This document shows, one piece after another, positions 6,001 to 8,963 of a DNA stretch of 8,963 bases. The stretch's first letter is position 1, and each line of letters starts with the position of its first letter. Location: positions 114,179-123,141 of the forward strand of contig MGUR01000053.1 in NCBI GenBank assembly GCA_001800075.1, read 5' to 3'. The stretch comes from Elusimicrobia bacterium RIFCSPLOWO2_01_FULL_59_12 (GTDB lineage: Bacteria; Elusimicrobiota; Elusimicrobia; 2-01-FULL-59-12). The translations under genes were made by a program, and so were the position numbers. The notes under the pieces were generated by a model. That model made no database searches, was not told the DNA's origin, and was given only the letters and a program-made list of their open reading frames with translations.

Positions 6001-8963
6001 GAATATCGACCCCTGGTACAAGATGATCCTGCCCTGGGTCTTCGTCTATGTCACCTACCTGCATAACCAGGCCGGAAGCGCCCCTCTGATCTCCCTTAAA
6101 AATATGCAGACAGGCTTCCCATGGGGTTTATTGCGCTGGCTGGCGATGCTGCCCACGGTGCTGTTCAGCTATTTCACCGCTCTCCTTCCTATTTATGACA
6201 CCGCGGTCAATGAAAAGGGGTTGTTAGGTATCGGGGAATTTCCGGTCACCGTCCGGGATGGCTGGCATGCGCATCGTTCGCATGAGCAAGTCTACCGCGA
6301 GAACCGACATGGTATCAGCATGGGGCTGACGATGCTGCCCTTCATCTTCATCTTTACCCGGTATCATCCGATCGTTTTCGGCTTGGTGGCTTTGCCGTAC
6401 ATCATGCTGTCCTTCAGCTGGGCGTTTTCCTATGTCCTTTACAACCCCGGAGTGGAATATTTCAAGAATGCCTACAGCCGGCTCCCGTCCTCCAGGTTGG
6501 AAAAGTGGGAAAAGTCGGTCTGGAATTGGAACATTAAAGGAATCAATGGCCGGGAAATCGGCAACCTGGTGACCTCCGCGGTCTTCGTGACGGCGTTGTA
6601 TATCTCGCCGGCAGGGATCGGTGTGCTGACGGTGCTTCTGGCGGCCATTCCCACATTTTTGGTTTGGGGGCTCTTCAATCCCATGCGCGCAGGCGTGGCG
6701 GTCTTGAAGATTACCGATGCCTTGATCTTCTATGGCTGGGCGCAATTCCGGGCTTTCTCAGATTTGATTGTGAATGTCAGGCCGCTGGCGGGTCTGCGCC
6801 GGGGACGGTCTTTACGCGAGAGTCTTCCCCGGTCTGGAGATCTGACCCTCCGGTATCCGTGGCTCATCGGCAGCCTGCCGTTGTTTTTAGTGTTGTCGTG
6901 GATCGGGGCTCCCGGAACCTTGTGGGTCCTTCTGGGCGGACCGGGTATAGAGGTGGCTCGCGTCATGTGGCGCCGCCTGGGGGTCCGAGCGGCCGGGAAG
7001 TACGTCGAACGATGGATGCGAACGGTGGAAACCGCAAACGTCTACCGCAAGCTCACCGCGGTCGAGATCGCCCAGGAAGCCAACATGCCGGATGCCAACG
7101 ATGACGACTTCAAAAAGGCGGTTCAATGGCTGGTGACGTCCAGCAAGCGGTTGAACCCTCTGGACCCGCGGCGGCTGCCGCGCTGGATCGGCGATGAAAT
7201 CCCTGTACAGGACATTGTTGCCGGTGCCCAATTAACCGGCCCGCGTGCGAAGCTCATGGCGACCCGGGCTCAGCGGTTTCTGTTGGCGTTGGACAAGATG
7301 TCCGCTATAGATAGGCTCGTCAATGATCTGGGGCGGTATTACAAATACATCCCCGCTTCCCAGGGCAAAATGACGGCATTCGCGCGAAGCGATATGTCCC
7401 CCGGTACCTTCCATGCCGCCCCGCTGGTGTACGCGGCGGAAGACTCCGTTCAGATGCTGCTCCTGATGATGGAAGGATGGCGGTCCGGTTGGTTCGGAGC
7501 CGCCCGAACGGGGCAGGATAAATCCCCTTCCTTATTTATCGGTGGCGCCACAGAATATAAGTACGGCAGTGATTTTACGGATGTGATGTTTGAGATCGCT
7601 GAATTCTGGTTGTCGCCGTTTGTTCCCAATGTGCGGCAGGGTCCCCTGGCCCCCCACGCCGAAGGCATTCTGCGATCCATGATCGCCGGCTTCCTCGTGC
7701 TGACGGGCTGGATGGCTTACTCGCTTCCCTATCGCTACGCGCATGTGCCGGTTCCGTACGGCCTTGATCCCACCTATCCCATGCTGGTGTTCCTCCTGAC
7801 CCCGGTGATCGCCTTCGGGGCCGCGCGAGTCGTTTGGTCCGTCCGCTGGTGGTTCAGAAATCATCGCAGCACGCGTCCGCCATCGGCCGGAAGGCCTTCC
7901 GGGACGCCGCCGCCGAAGACCGTGACGCTGGGGCCTATGCGGGTCACCCGCCGCGAATTCTTGCGCGGAATACTGAAGGGAGGCGCGAGCGTTGGCGCGG
8001 CGGTCATCGCGGCGAAATACGGTCCGCAAACCTCGGAATGGAGAGCGATGCGGGATCTGGTGGCCGAATTGACGGGTATGTATGAATCTCGAATACCTCC
8101 GATCCTTGGGATTTCGAACGTCACGATCCAACCGGCGGCCAATGGCACGCTTCAGATAACGGCCGGCGGTACTCCGATCCCATTCTTGTCCGGCGGCGCC
8201 TACGTTCCGACCGAGGGGAACAACAAGCTTTACGATGATTACGTGGCTGATAACCGGCTGGATGTCCTTTATAGCCAGCTGTTAACGTCCGCTGAGCTCG
8301 AGCAGCTCAAACAGGATGATCCGCTCTTCGCGGATTTTGAAGGTACGGGGCGCGGTCACGCCCAGCAGCTGAAGGCCATGGGGATCACCGCGATCCGGCT
8401 CTATTCGGTCCCGGTCAGAGATACCTATTCCAAGGAGATCGACCGGTTCAAAGTGATCTTGCGTCGCGCCGGTTTGAATGTGTATATCAGCGATGATCTC
8501 TGGCTGGGTCAAAGCGGTGTGAACACCCGTGAGGACCTTTTGTCGGCCCGCGTGACTCAATTAGCGGATTTGTACGGAAATGAGCCCTGGCTGACGGCCT
8601 TCTCCCTGAGCAACGAAAATGAACGGTTTATCCGCGGCGGCGATGCGCAGGATGTGAAGATTCCGTTGGACCCTGCCGCCTATTACGACTTGATGGACCG
8701 CCTGGCCGGGGTGATGAAGCGTGAATTGACCGCCAAGGGATGGCAGCGCCCGATTTTCCTGGGTCATGGGAATCCTTACTGGGCCCAGGGCGTCGAGACC
8801 ACATTCCGAAACGGCCTAAGGAATTTTGACGGGATCGGCTTTAACCTCTACACCACCATCGCTGGCTTGCGCGACACCTTTGAGATGATGCGCACGATCA
8901 ACGGCGCCCGTCCCACACCGCTGCGCGTGGTGATGGCGGAATTCGGCCAAAGCCCGCAGCAAG
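1..8963 (+). CDS. Giant multi-domain membrane protein with C-terminal glycoside hydrolase (internal fragment, both ends outside window)
   Basis: Codons starting at base 2 read through to base 8962 with no stop: 2,987 sense codons, roughly 330 kDa, with start and stop both outside the window. The translation looks protein-like throughout: globular regions alternate with hydrophobic spans flanked by basic residues, plus Pro/Ser and Gly/Ser linkers. Base 1 ends a preceding codon and base 8963 begins another. Order of parts: probable external region (1-450), beta-sandwich-like stretch (453-548), linker, membrane span (652-669), helical soluble region (716-1293), two hairpins (1294-1446), large soluble region (1457-1970), multi-span region (1971-2314), soluble region (2315-2559), two-span section (2560-2608), internal twin-arginine-like sequence (2646-2671) and a clan GH-A TIM barrel (2698 onward). 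A role in synthesising, exporting or remodelling a surface polysaccharide is inferred from this combination. The reading frame is near certain; the function of most of the protein is unknown. Confidence 0.95.
2..1351 (+). other. Protein region: N-terminal probable extracytoplasmic region (residues 1-450), unrecognised
   Basis: This stretch is rich in Tyr, Trp, Asn, Asp and Pro, has no hydrophobic span and many short beta-prone segments, as in secreted all-beta modules. It lies before the first membrane span in the window (652-669). That span is followed by a strongly basic segment, so the positive-inside rule puts this region outside the cytoplasm. Two segments share a loose pattern, YVWSVDQLRDLLAPG (near 149-163) and HVYSVVHSREELPNALPG (near 257-274), which hints at a degenerate duplicated beta unit. 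I do not recognise a family. A surface, adhesin or carbohydrate-contact role is only a guess. The region begins before the window. Confidence 0.45.
1358..1645 (+). other. Protein region: carbohydrate-binding-like beta-sandwich (residues 453-548)
   Basis: About 95 residues with alternating hydrophobic and polar strands. It opens with FPQPKNLPAGSVLDIEV and ends with VKVIHIYFRTP-like strands (the actual segment is LKVIHIYFRTP), with the central motif RRIVHVPITSDTQINGLAVRFGG. In known jelly-roll carbohydrate-binding modules and related galactose-binding-like domains, a strand of the type 'v.vPi' followed by 'i.gl.i.fgg' and a final 'i.i..i.f' strand is common. Length and strand order fit a small beta-sandwich. 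The ligand cannot be told. It sits directly before the Pro/Ser linker and the first membrane span, as expected for an external module tethered to the membrane. Confidence 0.4.
1646..1921 (+). other. Protein region: Ser/Pro/Ala/Thr/Gln-rich linker (residues 549-640)
   Basis: The composition turns low-complexity, for example PSPSASLTP at its start and QKPAQNPTPATPTNG further on, with no hydrophobic core. It most likely forms a flexible spacer between the external modules and the first membrane span. The middle (about 565-585) is less repetitive and could form a short amphipathic helix. Confidence 0.6.
1955..2008 (+). other. Protein region: membrane span 1 (residues 652-669)
   Basis: An uninterrupted hydrophobic run, LYVVGVLLFLHLMGVINL, follows TWR and precedes KW and then a basic segment (FRGIGRIFNGLRRTISGR). 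The heavier positive charge on the C-terminal side predicts outside-to-inside crossing, so residues after about 670 are cytoplasmic. Confidence 0.75.
2093..2119 (+). other. Protein region: Gly/Ser linker (residues 698-706)
   Basis: The segment GGSGSGSGG, followed by TTPAGPLAP, is a flexible hinge between the basic post-membrane segment and the helical region beginning near residue 716. It is a clear inter-domain boundary. Confidence 0.7.
2147..3880 (+). other. Protein region: large cytoplasmic, mostly helical region (residues 716-1293), unrecognised
   Basis: About 580 residues without a membrane span, rich in Leu, Ala, Arg, Glu and Gln with heptad-like spacing, for example MERHAELMRLLTAALRSIR at the start and later long amphipathic helices. 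No Walker A/B, zinc-binding cluster, DxD sugar-binding pair or other catalytic signature stood out. It is flanked by span 1 and by the first membrane hairpin, and charge distribution puts it in the cytoplasm. A short Pro/Gly-rich segment near 1201-1215 (APYAFTGAPLAPGG) probably separates it from a smaller subdomain leading into the membrane. I cannot assign a family; a scaffold or regulatory role is possible. Confidence 0.5.
3881..4063 (+). other. Protein region: membrane hairpin A (spans near residues 1294-1310 and 1330-1354)
   Basis: Two hydrophobic runs, IGFVWLLYNGVMVSLLM and LLILLPAVFLTGIFVALSFW, are joined by a 19-residue loop. The second is followed by WRYHRVSKDRERRELRQ, a strong cytoplasmic anchor, so both flanks of the hairpin are cytoplasmic. 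Confidence 0.75.
4205..4339 (+). other. Protein region: membrane hairpin B (spans near residues 1402-1417 and 1431-1446)
   Basis: A Gly/Ala/Leu-rich span (YIAGGLALGALAWPMV) preceded by FGRWFKPVK is followed, after a short loop, by VGLWMLVGLGAVHLAY and the basic RLYREIGLRG. The positive charges on both outer flanks place the ends of the hairpin in the cytoplasm and hence the following 500-residue region in the cytoplasm. Confidence 0.7.
4370..5911 (+). other. Protein region: large cytoplasmic region with weak glycosyltransferase-like signals (residues 1457-1970)
   Basis: About 515 residues lie between hairpin B and the multi-span region, the position a catalytic glycosyltransferase occupies in membrane polysaccharide synthases. 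Suggestive but not diagnostic segments are a buried-strand-like MPKLMIQMTVMLPR (from 1554), ILINSPRYGHEWIELIHRM (near 1627-1645), an acidic pair in LLTDVDVEHFL (Asp1663, Asp1665) and FYVDVSNWMFIEEAHW (Asp1850, Glu1858), the last resembling the strand-plus-acidic-motif of GT-A folds. Charged helical stretches separate them (for example PEEEDYYRRGREDYLRM). The canonical Q(Q/R)xRW motif of processive GT2 enzymes was not found. Possible alternatives are a diverged GT-A enzyme, a GT48-like glucan synthase core, or an unrelated domain. Confidence 0.35.
5912..6943 (+). other. Protein region: dense multi-span membrane domain (residues 1971-2314)
   Basis: Roughly seven to nine hydrophobic segments occur in 340 residues, near 1987-2001, 2009-2022, 2045-2062, 2107-2118, 2124-2146, 2189-2204, 2206-2223 and 2287-2312 (one or two spans). 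Tyr, Phe and Trp are frequent. Two spans end in an aromatic-Asn-Pro motif: SYVLYNPG (Asn2148-Pro2149) and WGLFNPMRAG (Pro2227). A charged loop with HRSHEQVYRENRHG precedes the 2107 span. A strict in/out parity cannot be drawn because some segments may be re-entrant or interfacial. Together with the soluble region before it this could form a polymer-translocating channel, by analogy with polysaccharide synthases; that is inference. Confidence 0.6.
6944..7678 (+). other. Protein region: soluble, probably cytoplasmic region (residues 2315-2559), unrecognised
   Basis: It begins with a basic post-membrane segment (RVMWRRLGVRAAGKYVERW) and continues with charged helices such as NDDDFKKAVQWLVTSSKRL, then a more mixed part containing PSLFIGGATEYKYG and an acidic helix FTDVMFEIAEFW before the next membrane span. 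I saw no catalytic signature I can name. Charge on both membrane flanks favours a cytoplasmic location. Confidence 0.45.
7679..7825 (+). other. Protein region: two-span membrane section (residues 2560-2608)
   Basis: MIAGFLVLTGWMAYSL and MLVFLLTPVIAFGAA are hydrophobic runs separated by a short Tyr/Pro-rich loop. They are followed by the strongly basic RVVWSVRWWFRNHRS, which places the next segment in the cytoplasm, so the downstream hydrolase needs another membrane crossing or export signal to reach the outside. Confidence 0.7.
7868..7936 (+). other. Protein region: Ser/Pro/Arg/Gly linker before the export-like sequence
   Basis: This short, disordered-looking segment (STRPPSAGRPSGTPPPK and a few more residues) connects the basic end of the two-span section with the twin-arginine-like sequence. 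It has the character of an inter-domain junction and marks the probable fusion point between the membrane part and the hydrolase. Confidence 0.6.
7937..8023 (+). other. Protein region: internal twin-arginine (Tat)-like signal sequence (residues 2646-2671)
   Basis: MRVTRREFLRG matches the Tat consensus (S/T)RRxFLK in all but the last position (Arg for Lys), with Arg2650-Arg2651. It is followed by a mildly hydrophobic Gly/Ala-rich core (ILKGGASVGAAVIAA) typical of Tat signals. Such sequences normally sit at the extreme N-terminus; here it follows more than 2,600 in-frame residues. Either it acts as an internal signal-anchor that exposes the hydrolase outside, or ATG 7937 is an additional start for a separate hydrolase. 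No good Shine-Dalgarno sequence is visible before that ATG (the nearest purine run is gctgggg). No clear AxA cleavage site follows, which favours an uncleaved anchor. Confidence 0.6.
8093..8962 (+). other. Protein region: clan GH-A-type TIM-barrel glycoside hydrolase, truncated at window end (residues 2698-2987)
   Basis: The segment opens with a strand pair of the type seen before GH2/GH5-like barrels (LQITAGGTPIPFLSGGAYVP), followed by a strand-2 motif GITAIRLYSV (Arg2799), a strand-3 motif AGLNVYISDDLW, a strand-4 motif FSLSNENE with candidate acid/base Glu2872, a strand-6 motif GIGFNLYTT (Tyr2950), and a strand-7 motif VVMAEFGQS with candidate nucleophile Glu2980. The 108-residue spacing between the two glutamates suits the strand 4/strand 7 pair of retaining clan A enzymes. 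Family within the clan (GH2-type, GH5, GH17 or GH72-like) and substrate are not determinable here. The last strand and anything beyond are outside the window. By topology and the preceding Tat-like sequence it should act outside the cytoplasmic membrane, perhaps trimming or remodelling a glycan. Confidence 0.75.

Noticed and set aside
6224..6745. 173-codon open frame on the minus strand
   Set aside because: It is antisense to clear hydrophobic membrane spans; its hydrophilic His/Asp/Gln-rich translation is what reversed membrane-span codons give.
6664..7104. 146-codon open frame on the plus strand in another frame
   Set aside because: Its translation is Gly/Arg/Ser-rich with no structure, and it overlaps membrane span residues of the main frame that fit the flanking protein.
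7868..7936. A gene boundary between a membrane-protein gene and a separate hydrolase gene
   Set aside because: There is no stop codon in the main frame and no spacer or convincing Shine-Dalgarno sequence before ATG 7937, so two separate genes are not supported by the sequence, although an additional internal start cannot be excluded.
7834..8085. Short plus-strand open frame across the linker and Tat-like segment
   Set aside because: Out of frame with the recognisable Tat-like sequence and hydrolase; it gives a low-complexity Arg/Ala/Gly peptide.
7532..8131. 199-codon open frame on the minus strand
   Set aside because: It lies opposite the end of the membrane part and the Tat-like segment of the giant gene. 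Its translation is Arg/His/Gly/Asp-rich without domain features, as expected for an antisense shadow of a GC-rich gene.
1..8963. RNA genes, CRISPR array, insertion sequence, terminator or promoter
   Set aside because: No tRNA-like cloverleaf, regular direct repeats with spacers, transposase motifs, terminal inverted repeats or hairpin-plus-T-run was seen, and the whole window is occupied by coding sequence.

Overview
The whole 8,963-base window is the inside of one giant protein-coding gene on the + strand. The frame whose codons begin at base 2 has no stop codon from the left edge to the right edge, giving 2,987 consecutive sense codons (2..8962). Neither the start nor the end of the gene lies in the window, so the full protein is larger than 2,987 residues. 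There is no intergenic stretch, RNA gene, insertion sequence, CRISPR array, promoter or terminator that I can support. Residue numbers below count from the first complete codon at base 2.

Layout: (i) residues 1-450, a Tyr/Trp/Asn/Pro-rich, probably extracytoplasmic region; (ii) residues 453-548, a beta-rich stretch resembling a carbohydrate-binding beta-sandwich; (iii) residues 549-640, a Ser/Pro/Ala/Thr/Gln linker; (iv) a membrane segment at 652-669, followed by basic residues and a Gly/Ser linker; (v) residues 716-1293, a soluble, mostly helical region; (vi) two membrane hairpins between 1294 and 1446; (vii) residues 1457-1970, a large soluble region that positive-inside charges place in the cytoplasm and that carries weak glycosyltransferase-like signals; (viii) residues 1971-2314, a dense multi-span membrane region; (ix) residues 2315-2559, a soluble region; (x) a two-span membrane section at 2560-2608 and a Pro/Arg linker; (xi) a twin-arginine-like export sequence at 2646-2671, inside the protein; (xii) from about residue 2698 to the window end, a TIM-barrel glycoside hydrolase with recognisable catalytic glutamates, cut off by the window edge.

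The simplest working model, which is inference, is a membrane-embedded polysaccharide synthase or translocator with a cytoplasmic catalytic part, a membrane channel, and external carbohydrate-binding and carbohydrate-cleaving or transglycosylating modules on one polypeptide. Only the C-terminal hydrolase is recognised with fair confidence; most of the rest belongs to no family I can name.

Organism: a bacterium with moderately high GC. Giant genes of this kind, with many membrane spans and carbohydrate-active modules, are known from Candidatus Omnitrophota and also occur in Planctomycetota and some other lineages. Omnitrophota is my first guess, but nothing in the sequence proves it.
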